From contig NZ_FO538765.1 of the NCBI RefSeq assembly GCF_000968135.1, positions 2,492,001 to 2,556,000 on the forward strand: a stretch of DNA of 64,000 nucleotides. Direction: 5' to 3'. Position numbers and translations under genes: made by a program. This DNA is from Magnetospira sp. QH-2. GTDB lineage: Bacteria > Pseudomonadota > Alphaproteobacteria > Rhodospirillales > Magnetospiraceae. This document shows, piece by piece, positions 17,924-27,476 of this stretch; the stretch's first letter is position 1; every line of letters begins with the position of its first letter. The notes beneath the pieces are model-generated. The model had not been told where the DNA came from. It searched no databases and saw only the letters and a list, made by a program, of their open reading frames with translations.

Positions 17924-19372
17924 TTAGTGCCAGCGAACGGTGTTGCGTCCATCTTGCTTTGCTTGGTAAAGGGCACCGTCGGCCCGACCCAGCAAGCGGT
18001 CGGCATTGTCGTCCTCGTGCACCTGAGTGACCCCCAGACTCGCCGTTATGGGCGCGCCATCCGGCAACTTCGCCAGGGAGGCCTGTTCAATGGCCAGCCT
18101 GATTTTCTCGGCCAGGGTTATGGCATTCTTCAAGGGGCAGTCGTGGGCCAGAACGATCAGTTCCTCCCCGCCCCAGCGGCACAGAACATCCGAACTGCGC
18201 ACATCCTTGTCTACGATTTCGGCAATTTCACGGATCACCCGGTCCCCTTCAAGATGGCCCAGCGTGTCATTGACCCGCTTGAAATGGTCAATATCCAGCA
18301 GCAGGATCGAAAACGGTTTGTTGTCCCGTTGATGGCGCTTCAGCGCCTGATCCATGGTCACGTCGAAAACTGCCCGGTTGCCAATACCCGTGAGACCATC
18401 GGTGGTCGCCATGGATTCCAGCCGATTGTGGAATCGGTTCACCGTATACATGACGATCAACAAAGTCAGGCCAACGACTCCTAGTCCGACGACGGTATTG
18501 GTCAAGAGGCTTTCGCGGATTCCCGCCAAGGCATCGGATTCCCGCTGCTCCACCACCACCCGCCATTTGAGTTCCGGGATATGGCGGGTGCTGACCAACA
18601 TGGTTTCGCCATCCCGGTCGTATTCGTAGAAACCTTGGTCGGTGGTCAGAATATCCTTGGCGATGGCCGCCATACCCGGCGCGGATAGCAGGGAATCCTC
18701 GACGACCACGGCGCCTTCTGAGCGCACCATAATGGCCCCTTCGTCATCGACGAAATACACATGCCGCCCAAAATGCTGTTTGTAGCGGTCGACAATCCGG
18801 GCCACCGTCCCGAACTCCAGCCCCACCCCCGTAGCGGCCAGATAGTTTCCTTCTCGGTCAAATACTTTGTGATTGATGAAAATGGTCAGAGCGTTTTCCT
18901 GCTCTTCATTGGAATCCACATTGAGTTCGTGATCTTCGCGCATATCCCGAACGCGGAAGAACCAGGCATCCTTGGGATCCGTCTCTGAAACCACCTGGGT
19001 GACACCGCTGAAGTGGTAGTAATTGCGCGTGGCATCGGAAATGAGAAAACTGGTGAACAGGTCGTAATTCCGCCGGATCTCGTCCAAATAGCGAATCAGT
19101 TTTTCCGGGTCTTTCTCGCCTGAGAGTAGCCAGTCCTGAACAAAGGTATCGGCCGCCATCAAGGAGGCGACGAATACCGGCCGCAACAGGTCGCGTTGTA
19201 TCTCGGAGTAGATATTATTGCTGGTGAGCGGCAATTCGTTGTCGATCAGGGCCAGACGCAGGCTGTTCTTGGACACATAATAGCTGGTCAGGTTGGTGGT
19301 TAGAAACCCGGCCACCAGAATCAGACTGATGACCGCAACCAACGGCCCGCGTACGGAAAAGACACTTTTCAT
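17924..19372 (-). CDS. diguanylate cyclase with periplasmic sensor domain
   Basis: A 482-residue membrane protein. A transmembrane helix (about 8-30) and a second one (about 292-315) flank a ~260-residue periplasmic double-Cache-like domain. The cytosolic GGDEF domain (about 325-482) has the active-site RWGGEELI and, five residues earlier, RSSD, the c-di-GMP inhibitory I-site. It should make c-di-GMP from GTP and be product-inhibited. The start is the second codon of a TTG-ATG pair; ATG is preferred. It is a single gene, with the repeat region beyond its 3' end. Confidence 0.93.
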   Translation of the reverse strand: MKSVFSVRGPLVAVISLILVAGFLTTNLTSYYVSKNSLRLALIDNELPLTSNNIYSEIQRDLLRPVFVASLMAADTFVQDWLLSGEKDPEKLIRYLDEIRRNYDLFTSFLISDATRNYYHFSGVTQVVSETDPKDAWFFRVRDMREDHELNVDSNEEQENALTIFINHKVFDREGNYLAATGVGLEFGTVARIVDRYKQHFGRHVYFVDDEGAIMVRSEGAVVVEDSLLSAPGMAAIAKDILTTDQGFYEYDRDGETMLVSTRHIPELKWRVVVEQRESDALAGIRESLLTNTVVGLGVVGLTLLIVMYTVNRFHNRLESMATTDGLTGIGNRAVFDVTMDQALKRHQRDNKPFSILLLDIDHFKRVNDTLGHLEGDRVIREIAEIVDKDVRSSDVLCRWGGEELIVLAHDCPLKNAITLAEKIRLAIEQASLAKLPDGAPITASLGVTQVHEDDNADRLLGRADGALYQAKQDGRNTVRWH

Positions 19373-19489
19373 CAAGACCCTGTGGCATCGCCAATTCGTT
19401 CAACTCAAACCGGCATGACTATCAGGGTTTAGGCAGGCCGAATGCAAGCGGCTTATGTTCAGTGGCGGGAATAATACCCGGGACCGCGT

Positions 19490-19909
19490 TTACTTCTCCA
19501 CCGGATAACTCTTGCGCTTCCAGGCAGATACCCCGCCGGAGACCACCTTTAGGTTGGCAAATCCCGCCTTCTTGAGCGCGCGCGCGGCGTTGGCGGAGCG
19601 GTTGTCGGTACGGCAGATGGCATAGACCGGATGAGTCTTGTAGTCGTCCAGGGCCCCACCGAGTTGGTTGAGCTTTGCGGAAATGTCACCCAGAGGAAGG
19701 TTCACCGAGCCGGGCACGCGCCCTTCGGCAAACTCGGAATTCGTTCGCACATCGATCACCACCAAGTCTTCGCCCGCATCCATCTTACCCTTTAACTCAT
19801 CCACCGGCACAAAAGGCACGCCGGCCATGATCCGCGGTATATAGCGCATGGACAAAAACGCCAAGGCGATGACCAAGGCGGTGACAAGAAGATTGCTATC
19901 GAGTTCCAT
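19490..19909 (-). CDS. membrane-anchored rhodanese-like protein
   Basis: A 139-residue protein with one N-terminal membrane helix (about 5-25, LLVTALVIALAFLSM) followed by a rhodanese domain. The domain has VVIDVRTNSEFAEGRVPGS and an active-site loop CRTDNR with the catalytic Cys, then VVSGGVSAW. It may handle sulfane sulfur at the membrane; the substrate is unknown. The ATG chosen follows GGGGAAG at a good spacing and gives the usual short N-terminus. It is divergent from trmFO. Confidence 0.88.
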   Translation of the reverse strand: MELDSNLLVTALVIALAFLSMRYIPRIMAGVPFVPVDELKGKMDAGEDLVVIDVRTNSEFAEGRVPGSVNLPLGDISAKLNQLGGALDDYKTHPVYAICRTDNRSANAARALKKAGFANLKVVSGGVSAWKRKSYPVEK

Positions 19910-20012
19910 GGTCGGCTTCCCCCGTTCCGAATGAGGGCGCATGAAAGAGTTTCCAGACCGCGCTTGTCAAGTGGTGCGTGACTTTTCAGCCCGGGACCGA
20001 TAAAGAACCGCC

Positions 20013-21389
20013 ATGAATGATCCATCATCCCCTCCCAAGCCGGTCCATGTGATCGGCGGTGGTCTGGCGGGCAGCGAAGCCGCTTGGCAGTTGGCCTCTG
20101 CCGGGGTCCCGGTGATCCTGCACGAGATGCGGCCCCAGCGGACCACCGACGCCCATGCCACCGACGGACTGGCCGAATTGGTCTGTTCCAATTCCCTGCG
20201 CTCCGATGACCGGACCAGCAGCGCCGTGGGCCTACTGCACGAGGAAATGCGCCGCTGTGGCTCGTTGATCCTGCAAAGCGCCGATACCCATCGGGTCCCC
20301 GCCGGTGGGGCACTGGCGGTGGACCGCGAAGCCTTCTCCCAGGCTGTCCAAAAGGCATTGGAAGAACACCCCCTGGTCACCCTGGCCCGCGAGGAAGTGG
20401 TTGGCCTGCCGCCGGAAGACTGGGACAGCGTCATCATTGCCACCGGACCGCTGACCTCCCCTGCCATGGCGGCGGCGATTACCGAGGAAACCGGCGAAGA
20501 CTCCCTGGCCTTTTTTGATGCCATCGCGCCGATCATTCATAAAGACAGCATCGACTTCGAAAAGGCTTGGTTTCAATCCCGCTACGACAAGGGCGATGGC
20601 GCCGACTACATCAACTGCGCCATGGACGACGCGCAATACCATGCCTTCATCGATGCCTTGCTGAATGGCGAGAAAACCGAGTTCAAGGACTGGGAGCGCA
20701 ACACCCCCTATTTCGAGGGCTGCCTGCCTATCGAGGTCATGGCCTCGCGTGGCCCGGAAACACTGGCCCATGGCCCCATGAAACCGGTGGGGCTGACCAA
20801 CCCCCGCGCACCGGACAGACGGTCTTATGCCGTCGTCCAGTTGCGCCAGGACAATGCCCTGGGCACGCTCTACAACATGGTCGGTTTTCAGACCAAGCTG
20901 ACCTATGGGGAGCAAAAACGGGTTTTTCGGATGATCCCTGGCCTGGAGAATGCCGAATTCGCTCGCCTCGGCGGCCTGCACCGCAATACCTTCCTCAACG
21001 CCCCCCGACTGCTGGATGCTCGACTACGGCTGAAATCCCGCCCGGCGCTGCGCTTTGCCGGGCAAATCACCGGCTGCGAGGGCTATGTGGAGAGCGCCGC
21101 CGTGGGCTTGCTGGCCGGGCAGTTCGCCGCCGCCGACCGGCTTGATGTAACGCCGCCGCCGCCGCCCGCCACCACCGCTCTGGGCGCCCTGCTTGACCAC
21201 ATAACCCGCGGTGCCGACGCCGCCACCTATCAGCCCATGAACGTCAACTTCGGCCTGCTGCCCGAACTCACCGAGCGCAACGCCAAGGGCCGCCCTCTGA
21301 AAGGCCGTGATCGAAAAGCCGCCTATGGCCGCCGGGCATTGGCCGATCTGGACGACTGGCTGAGAAACGGTGGTCGGTTGATCGCATAA
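20013..21389 (+). CDS. trmFO: methylenetetrahydrofolate-tRNA-(uracil-5-)-methyltransferase
   Basis: A 458-residue FAD enzyme that methylates U54 in the T-loop of tRNA using 5,10-methylenetetrahydrofolate. The N-terminal FAD motif [16 protein letters not shown], then HEMRP and [11 protein letters not shown], are diagnostic of the TrmFO/Gid family. [11 protein letters not shown]-like residues appear as [16 protein letters not shown] near residue 345, and MNVNFGLLP near the end. Length is complete. This folate-type enzyme is usual in alphaproteobacteria and Gram-positives. It is divergent from the rhodanese gene by about 100 bases. Confidence 0.97.
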   Translation: MNDPSSPPKPVHVIGGGLAGSEAAWQLASAGVPVILHEMRPQRTTDAHATDGLAELVCSNSLRSDDRTSSAVGLLHEEMRRCGSLILQSADTHRVPAGGALAVDREAFSQAVQKALEEHPLVTLAREEVVGLPPEDWDSVIIATGPLTSPAMAAAITEETGEDSLAFFDAIAPIIHKDSIDFEKAWFQSRYDKGDGADYINCAMDDAQYHAFIDALLNGEKTEFKDWERNTPYFEGCLPIEVMASRGPETLAHGPMKPVGLTNPRAPDRRSYAVVQLRQDNALGTLYNMVGFQTKLTYGEQKRVFRMIPGLENAEFARLGGLHRNTFLNAPRLLDARLRLKSRPALRFAGQITGCEGYVESAAVGLLAGQFAAADRLDVTPPPPPATTALGALLDHITRGADAATYQPMNVNFGLLPELTERNAKGRPLKGRDRKAAYGRRALADLDDWLRNGGRLIA

Positions 21390-21486
21390 ATCGCTTCAGC
21401 CCGCCGGTCCGGTTGGGTAAACTCTTCTCCGGTCGCAAAAAGACCAACCGATTCAACGATTGGAGCCCCTCGGATTCGTCACCGCC

Positions 21487-22032
21487 ATGTGGAACGACCT
21501 TCCCGCCTATGACCTGTCCCATCTGACTTTTTTGATCGTGGACAGCAACAAGCACATGCGGACCATCGTCCGGCAGGTGCTAAAGGCGCTGGGCGCCCGA
21601 TCCGTCTTCGAGACCAAAGAGGGCGCCGAGGCCTATCAGGCCATGAAAGCCATGAATCCGGATATTGTCATGTCCGCCATGATGATGGACCCGGTCAACG
21701 GGTTGGAGCTTTCGACCATGATCCGGACGTCCGTGGACAGCCCGAATCCCTATGTGCCCATCATCATGGTCAGCGGCCATACCGAGGAACATCACATCTA
21801 CAACGCCCGAGACGCCGGGGTGGATGAATTCCTGGCCAAGCCTGTCTCGGCCCATACCATCTATTCACGGGTGGTTGAGGTGATTCGTCACCGGCGCCCG
21901 TTCGTCAAGTCGCGCAGCTATTTCGGTCCTGACCGGCGGCGCCGGGAAGACCCCAACTATACCGGGGCCCGCCGCCGCATTACCGACCAGGATGATAGCG
22001 ATGAGAACATCACCATCCTCGCCGACGGGTAG
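21487..22032 (+). CDS. degenerate (pseudo-)receiver protein
   Basis: A 181-residue protein with a CheY-like fold: LTFLIVDSNKHMRTIVRQVL, IIMVSGHTEE and the conserved Lys in FLAKPVS are present. At the place of the phospho-acceptor Asp the sequence reads DIVMSAMMMDPVNG, so Ala replaces Asp, and the acidic pair is reduced to one Asp. The C-terminal ~50 residues include FGPDRRRRED, an Arg-rich tail seen in other alphaproteobacterial receiver proteins. It is probably not phosphorylated in the normal way. The ATG at 21487 is chosen, although the GGAG at 21462-21465 could serve an upstream TTG at 21460. Confidence 0.85.
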   Translation: MWNDLPAYDLSHLTFLIVDSNKHMRTIVRQVLKALGARSVFETKEGAEAYQAMKAMNPDIVMSAMMMDPVNGLELSTMIRTSVDSPNPYVPIIMVSGHTEEHHIYNARDAGVDEFLAKPVSAHTIYSRVVEVIRHRRPFVKSRSYFGPDRRRREDPNYTGARRRITDQDDSDENITILADG

Positions 22033-22926
22033 TCAGGGCGCGCCGCCGATGAACTCGGCAACCAAGTCGGCCAGATCCTCCGCATAGAGGTCGGGATAGA
22101 AATGCCCGGCGCCTTCGAACAGCTCCAGCCGGGTGTCTGGGTCATTCACGCTCTTAACCGATTCGGCCAGTTGTGGGACAACTTTGTCATCGTCTGAGAC
22201 CACAATCAGCTTCGGTGCTTTGATTTTCTCCAACAGGGCGGGCGTGTCCTTGCGCCGGTCGCCGTGGTAGTACTCGATGAAACTGCTCGGCGCCACATCG
22301 GCCTCGGCGCAATGCAGAAAGGGGATGCCCTTCATCAACTTGCCGCCGTGTCCGCCGTCCTGATAGCGCATGGCCTCGTCCATGCCCGCCAGCAATTCCT
22401 TGCCGAACTGTTTGCGGTAGGCCTTGGCCTCGGCGACGATCCCATAGGTCATGGGGGCGACCATAACCACATGGGTGATTTCCTTACCCGCCTCGGTGGC
22501 GGCGTACCAGGCCACCTGGTTGCCGCCCCGGGAATGACCATACAACGAGATGGGGCCAGCCTTTTGTTCCTTTAGCCAATCGATCCAGTTGCCGATCTCG
22601 TCGATGGCATCCTCGTGGCGGTGCTTGTGGGGTGTTGTGCAGTCATACATACCCTTGCGATTGTCCAGGCCCAGGCTGAGATTGATCGCCAGGCTGTTGA
22701 ACCCCCGCTCGGCCATCAGTTCCTGCATGCCGCCGATGATTTCCATGTCCTTGTGACCCAGCGTGCCGTGAAGCATCAGCAAGACCCCATCGGCCAGGGT
22801 TTTTCCTTCGGCCACCACCAAATCGGCGTTCCAGGTCAGGTCTTTTGGCTTGATGGTCACTTCCTCGGCCGTGGCGGGAAAGGCCAGCAGCAAAGCGAAC
22901 AGAACGGCGAGCAGTCTCGGGGTCAT
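22033..22926 (-). CDS. periplasmic alpha/beta hydrolase
   Basis: A 297-residue exported protein with a signal peptide (first ~20 residues, ending PATA before EEVTIK). The alpha/beta hydrolase fold shows LLMLHGTLGH (oxyanion region), the nucleophile elbow GHSRGG, an Asp region VVSDDDKVV and the likely catalytic His in GAGHFYPD. The substrate is unknown; a carboxylesterase or lipase-like role is inferred. GGGAGGG lies just upstream of the chosen ATG. It follows the phytoene-synthase-like gene by 38 bases, so the two are probably cotranscribed. Its stop directly abuts the receiver stop on the other strand. Confidence 0.82.
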   Translation of the reverse strand: MTPRLLAVLFALLLAFPATAEEVTIKPKDLTWNADLVVAEGKTLADGVLLMLHGTLGHKDMEIIGGMQELMAERGFNSLAINLSLGLDNRKGMYDCTTPHKHRHEDAIDEIGNWIDWLKEQKAGPISLYGHSRGGNQVAWYAATEAGKEITHVVMVAPMTYGIVAEAKAYRKQFGKELLAGMDEAMRYQDGGHGGKLMKGIPFLHCAEADVAPSSFIEYYHGDRRKDTPALLEKIKAPKLIVVSDDDKVVPQLAESVKSVNDPDTRLELFEGAGHFYPDLYAEDLADLVAEFIGGAP

Positions 22927-22964
22927 GCATCCCTCCCAATGGATTCTTTTGATTCGCCGGGAAT

Positions 22965-23750
22965 TCAATACCGTCCCAGCCAACCATGCAAGAGCAGAGA
23001 CAAACGCTTGCGCCCCTTTCTCATCAAGGCCGGGTTCTCCGGGTCGTACCCTGCCCCCTGAAGCGTGGCCAGATGGTCATCGACCAACAGGGCAGGCAGC
23101 AACAGGGGGTGCGCGGCCTTGGCGACTTGTTTGCGCAGGGCCCGCGCGCGGTTCAGATGCAAGCGGGCGCGGACGGTTACTCCCACCACGACCGCACTAT
23201 CCCCGGCGGGTGGGTCCGGGAGAGGCAACAACCTTCGTCCCATGGAGCGGTGAAAGGGGACCGCGCGCACCAGTCCGATCAAGGCCCAGGCCAGCGCCAC
23301 TTTCTCCACCGCCTCGCGGGTTTCATCGCGATCAATTCCAAGAATGGTCAGGGCCGCCCGCGCCAGGGGGGTCGATGTCTCGCGGGCATAGGCCTCCAAG
23401 GCATTGAGGTCGGCACAGGGGTCGCTCTCCATATCCCGCTCCCGGGCATCGATCAGGTCCTGCAAATGCTTCAGGGGCCAGATCCCCTGCTCCCGCAGGG
23501 CCGCCAACTCAATCAGCAGTTCGTGATCCCGCCGTTGTCCCTGGTCCAGGGCTTCCAGGGCCTCGCGCCACCATTGCAGCCTTATGCGGCCCAGCATCGG
23601 TTCCGATACCCGCTCACGAATGCCGGCAATCTCCAGATTGAAAGCCAGCAGGGCCATCACCGCCCGGCGCGGCTCGGCAGGCAGGAACAAAGCACAATAA
23701 AAGCGGTCGGGGTCCTGGCTTCGGACCTGTGTCAGGCAATAATCTTCCAT
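22965..23750 (-). CDS. squalene/phytoene synthase-like protein (NDUFAF6-like)
   Basis: A 261-residue all-helical protein of the squalene/phytoene synthase superfamily, recognised by LLAFNLEIAGIRERVSEPML and IRLQWWREAL. The two Asp-rich DxxxD motifs that bind prenyl diphosphates in true synthases are not seen; the first position reads NLEIAG. That fits the NDUFAF6 type, linked to respiratory complex I assembly in mitochondria, rather than a carotenoid enzyme. Function here is inferred. The start MEDYCLTQ matches the family start, but its ribosome binding site is weak; an ATG 25 codons upstream gives a longer form. It is upstream of the periplasmic hydrolase in the same direction. Confidence 0.82.
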   Translation of the reverse strand: MEDYCLTQVRSQDPDRFYCALFLPAEPRRAVMALLAFNLEIAGIRERVSEPMLGRIRLQWWREALEALDQGQRRDHELLIELAALREQGIWPLKHLQDLIDARERDMESDPCADLNALEAYARETSTPLARAALTILGIDRDETREAVEKVALAWALIGLVRAVPFHRSMGRRLLPLPDPPAGDSAVVVGVTVRARLHLNRARALRKQVAKAAHPLLLPALLVDDHLATLQGAGYDPENPALMRKGRKRLSLLLHGWLGRY

Positions 23751-23895
23751 GTGGATCAATATGCTTCGACGGAAGCCTGGAAGCGATTGAAAAATTCTCT
23801 TGCCAGTTCCCTTTTGCCCCTTCAAAACCCTCTCCGGACCCCCTATGTGAGGGGGGCTTCAAAATTTCTTTGGCCCTTTTAAGGAGGATTTCCCC

Positions 23896-24495
23896 ATGGC
23901 ATTTGAATTGCCCGCCCTGCCTTTCGCCCAGGACGCCCTCGAGCCGCATATGTGCGCCGAGACCTTGGACTATCACCACGGCAAGCACCACAACACCTAT
24001 GTGGTCAACCTGAACAACCTGACCAAGGACAGCCCCATGGCGGGTCAGTCCCTGGAGGAAATCATCTCGGCCACCGCCGGTGACGCGGGCAAGGCGGGCA
24101 TCTTCAACAATGCCGCCCAGGTTTGGAATCACACCTTTTTCTGGAACTGCCTGTCCGCCAATGGGGGCGGCGCCCCGACCGGTGACCTGGCCGCCAAGAT
24201 CGATGCCGCCTTCGGCTCATTGGACGGTTTCAAGGAACAGTTCACTCAGGCTGCCTTGACTCAGTTCGGCTCCGGCTGGGCCTGGCTGGTGGTTGAAGGC
24301 GGTGAACTCAAGATCACCAAGACCGCCAATGCCGATACCCCCATCGCCCACGGCCAGACCCCGCTGCTGTGCATCGACGTGTGGGAGCATGCCTATTATA
24401 TCGATCACCGCAACGCGCGGCCGAAGTTCGTCGAGACATTCCTCGGCAACCTGGCCAACTGGGACTTCGCGGCGGCCAATCTGGCCAACGCCTGA
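23896..24495 (+). CDS. sodB: superoxide dismutase [Fe]
   Basis: A 199-residue cytosolic Fe-type superoxide dismutase that converts superoxide to O2 and H2O2. Metal ligands are seen in order: His in the HHGKHH segment, His in VWNHTFFWN, and Asp and His in DVWEHAYYID. The AAQVWNHTFFWNCL segment is typical of the Fe form. An excellent AAGGAGG sits 8 bases upstream of the ATG, pointing to strong translation. It is a single gene with a strong terminator. Confidence 0.97.
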   Translation: MAFELPALPFAQDALEPHMCAETLDYHHGKHHNTYVVNLNNLTKDSPMAGQSLEEIISATAGDAGKAGIFNNAAQVWNHTFFWNCLSANGGGAPTGDLAAKIDAAFGSLDGFKEQFTQAALTQFGSGWAWLVVEGGELKITKTANADTPIAHGQTPLLCIDVWEHAYYIDHRNARPKFVETFLGNLANWDFAAANLANA

Positions 24496-24514
24496 TCCGA
24501 CGCATGCCAATGCA

Positions 24515-24546
24515 AAGGGCCCGACCGGTTGGTCGGGCCCTTTTTA
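24515..24546 (+). terminator. rho-independent terminator of sodB
   Basis: A 12-bp perfect stem AAGGGCCCGACC / GGTCGGGCCCTT with loop GGTT, followed by a T-rich tract on the plus strand. It sits 20 bases past the sodB stop and also faces the end of rne on the minus strand. Confidence 0.93.
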
Positions 24547-24567
24547 TATGGAATAGGTGTTCAAGCT

Positions 24568-26982
24568 CTAATCGAGCAGACGCGACCACCAGCCTTTTCG
24601 GCGGGACTCCGACTGAACCGCATCCACATCGATGACTTCGGTCCCCGCCAGTGCCGGCGCCTCTTCCGGTTCCGGCTCGGGCTCGGGCTCGGGCTTGGGC
24701 TTGGGCTCCGGTTGTGCCTCGACGACTGGCTCCGGGGCGGCTTCCACCGGTGCCTCGGCGGCGACGGCTTCCTTCTTCTTACGCGGCGCGCGTCGACGAG
24801 CGGGTTTCTTGGGCTTCTCCTCTGGCTCGGCAGCTTCAGTGGTCTCGGTGGTTTCGGCTTCCGATACAGGAGCCGCTTGCTCCGTGTAGGCCTCTTGTTC
24901 TGGCTGCTCGCTGCCTTCGGATTCCGTGGACGGAGCCTGTTCGCCGGTTTCAGCGGGCGCGGCGCTGGCGGCACTCGCCTCTTCACCGTTTTCCGAACCA
25001 TTTTCCTCGCCCTCGGGACGGCGCCGACGACGGCCTCCCCGGCGACCCCGGCGACGACGTTTCTTGGGGGCTTCTTCGTCACCATCTTCGTTGGTGGTAG
25101 ATGCCGTGGCGCCCTCGGTGCCTTCAGTGCCTTCGGTGCCTTCGGATTCGCCTTCTTCACTCTTGGCGTCGCGTGACTCGGCGTCCATGGTCTCGCCCTC
25201 TTCGGGGCGCTTGCCACGACGGCGACGGCGGCGCTTGCGACGTTTGCTGCCGTCCTCGCCAGTGCCTTCCTCGTCATCCACGGGCTCGACCACCACGGGC
25301 AGCGCCTCGATCACCGGATCGTCGGCGCTCCGCGCCCGCAGACGCTCGATACGATGGTCTGGCGGAATCAGCGAGTCATCCCCCATCAACATAACCGAGA
25401 AGCCATAACGACTTTCGATATCGGCCAGGGCATCGCGCTTATAGTTGAGGATATACAGCGCCACGGAGGTTGCCACATGCACGGCAATCTCGGCCGCGCG
25501 GCCACGCAGGCCTTCTTCCTCTATGGCCCGCAATACATGCAGGGCGGTGGATTCTGTCGAGCGGATCACTCCCGTCCCGGCGCAATGGGGGCAGGATTCG
25601 AAGCTGGTCTCGATCAAACTCGGACGCAGCCGTTGTCGTGACAACTCCATCAGACCAAAAGGACTGATACGACCAATCTGGATCCGGGCCCGGTCAATCC
25701 GCATCGCTTCCTTGAGCCGCCGTTCCACATTGGTCTGATAGCGCGACACCTCCATATCGATGAAGTCGATAACGATCAGACCAGCCAAATCGCGCAACCG
25801 AAGCTGCCGGGCGATCTCGTCCGCTGCTTCCAGATTGGTCCGATAGGCGGTCTCTTCAATGTTGCGTTCTTTGGTGGAGCGTCCCGAGTTGACGTCGATG
25901 GACACCAAGGCCTCGGTGGGATTGATGACGATATAGCCCCCCGATTTGAGCTGTACGTCAGGCCCGTGCATGGCATCCAACTGACTTTCCACCTGATAAC
26001 GGTGGAACAACGGCACCACGATGTCTTTGTAAGGTTGGACCTTTTTCGCATGCGACGGGATCAACATTTTCATGAAGTCCTTGGCGGTGCGATAGCCATC
26101 GTCGCCCTCGACCACCACTTCATCAATGTCCTTGTCGTATAGATCGCGGATGGAGCGCTTGATCAGGTTGCCTTCCTCGTGGATCAGGCACGGTGCCGCA
26201 CTCTCCAGCGTCTGAGTACGAATGGTGTCCCAAACCCGCAGCAAGTAGTCGTAGTCGCGCTTAATCTCGGCCTTGGAGCGTTGCGCCCCCGCCGTGCGCA
26301 CGATGACGGCCATGCCTTCGGGGATCGATAGGTCGCCGAGCACCGATTTCAGCCGCTTGCGGTCATTGGCGCTGGAAATCTTGCGGGAGATGCCGCCCGC
26401 CCGGGTGGTGTTGGGCATCAACACGCAATAGCGACCGGCCAAGGACAGATAGGTGGTCAGCGCGGCGCCCTTGTTGCCCCGTTCTTCCTTGACCACTTGA
26501 ACCAGCAGCACCTGGCGCCGCTTGATGACTTCTTGAATTTTGTAGTTGCGATAGGAGTGGTATGGGCGTCGGGCCTCGGTTTCCTCGGCCACATCATCGC
26601 CGCCCAAAACCTCCAGGCTGGCGCCTTCGCCCTCGCCCTCTTCGCCGCCGTTGGTTTCGGCGGGTTCATCGACCTCGCCGTTAGCGGACTCGTCGTCGGG
26701 GGTTTCGGCGATCAGTGCTTCCCGATCGGCGACCGGGATTTGGTAATAGTCAGGGTGGATTTCACTAAAGGCCAGAAAGCCATGACGATTGCCGCCATAT
26801 TCGACGAAGGCCGCCTGCAAGGACGGTTCGACGCGGGTTACTTTAGCGAGATAGACGTTACCCTTGAGCTGTTTGCGGGATGCGACCTCGACGTCAAAGT
26901 CTTCTAGTCGGTTCCCCATGGCCACCACGACCCGAGTCTCTTCGGCGTGGGTGGCATCGATCAACATACGCTTGGTTGCCAT
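24568..26982 (-). CDS. rne: ribonuclease E
   Basis: An 804-residue endoribonuclease that degrades mRNA and processes rRNA and tRNA, and scaffolds the degradosome. The N-terminal S1 RNA-binding domain is split by an acidic insert (about 90-140), usual in alphaproteobacteria. The catalytic domain has DFIDM (catalytic Asp, near residue 404) and the Zn-link CPHC near residue 465. The C-terminal ~230 residues are low-complexity, with Arg-rich blocks (KRRKRRRRRRGK), Pro-Glu repeats and a final WWSRLLD, likely RNA and partner binding sites. MATKRMLID is taken as start; an in-frame GTG seven codons upstream contains the GGAG. It is divergent from the amidase gene. Confidence 0.97.
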   Translation of the reverse strand: MATKRMLIDATHAEETRVVVAMGNRLEDFDVEVASRKQLKGNVYLAKVTRVEPSLQAAFVEYGGNRHGFLAFSEIHPDYYQIPVADREALIAETPDDESANGEVDEPAETNGGEEGEGEGASLEVLGGDDVAEETEARRPYHSYRNYKIQEVIKRRQVLLVQVVKEERGNKGAALTTYLSLAGRYCVLMPNTTRAGGISRKISSANDRKRLKSVLGDLSIPEGMAVIVRTAGAQRSKAEIKRDYDYLLRVWDTIRTQTLESAAPCLIHEEGNLIKRSIRDLYDKDIDEVVVEGDDGYRTAKDFMKMLIPSHAKKVQPYKDIVVPLFHRYQVESQLDAMHGPDVQLKSGGYIVINPTEALVSIDVNSGRSTKERNIEETAYRTNLEAADEIARQLRLRDLAGLIVIDFIDMEVSRYQTNVERRLKEAMRIDRARIQIGRISPFGLMELSRQRLRPSLIETSFESCPHCAGTGVIRSTESTALHVLRAIEEEGLRGRAAEIAVHVATSVALYILNYKRDALADIESRYGFSVMLMGDDSLIPPDHRIERLRARSADDPVIEALPVVVEPVDDEEGTGEDGSKRRKRRRRRRGKRPEEGETMDAESRDAKSEEGESEGTEGTEGTEGATASTTNEDGDEEAPKKRRRRGRRGGRRRRRPEGEENGSENGEEASAASAAPAETGEQAPSTESEGSEQPEQEAYTEQAAPVSEAETTETTEAAEPEEKPKKPARRRAPRKKKEAVAAEAPVEAAPEPVVEAQPEPKPKPEPEPEPEPEEAPALAGTEVIDVDAVQSESRRKGWWSRLLD

Positions 26983-27476
26983 TGAATTCGGTACTCCAGA
27001 CACCCGCCGACGACCCGGGGTTGCCCCTTGGTTCGGATCGGGTGAAGTTGAGAAATGCTCCGGCGACGCGCGCAGACCGGTCCAGAGGGCTATAAGAGCC
27101 GAATATCTGGGGAACGGTTTTCAACTGGCGGTCCTCTCCGGGAGCAAAGAATATTGCGTTTTACGGCATTGGAACAAGCGGCCCCATCGGGCTGGGAGCA
27201 AGCGACCCTTTATCCTGTGGGTGAAGCGAAGATCCGCGCCCTTTTTCAGGGGGTCCGCGAATCGACCCGGCACCCAGCCGAACCGAGCGACCGACGCCAA
27301 TGCACTGTTAACATAACGGTAGGGATATCATTCGACAATGGTGTTAATGAGAGTTTTTAGCCTCGGCACCATACGGAGTCGGGTGAGGCTTGCTCCGTAC
27401 TTCCATCGGGGTATGATGGCGAGCTCGCCCTTTCATCATACGGCGCGGGGGACGGGTCAACCGGAAATATTTGGCC
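26983..27476. promoter_or_regulatory. divergent rne / amidase intergenic region
   Basis: These 494 bases separate the starts of rne and the amidase and must hold both promoters. A long untranslated leader is usual for rne, which in other bacteria autoregulates its own mRNA. A 101-codon plus-strand ORF at 27055-27360 has an unconvincing composition and no good ribosome binding site. No clear hairpin or gene was found. Confidence 0.5.

Noticed and set aside
27055-27360. A 101-codon plus-strand ORF between rne and the amidase
   Set aside because: No ribosome binding site or recognisable motif; more likely the rne leader and promoter region.
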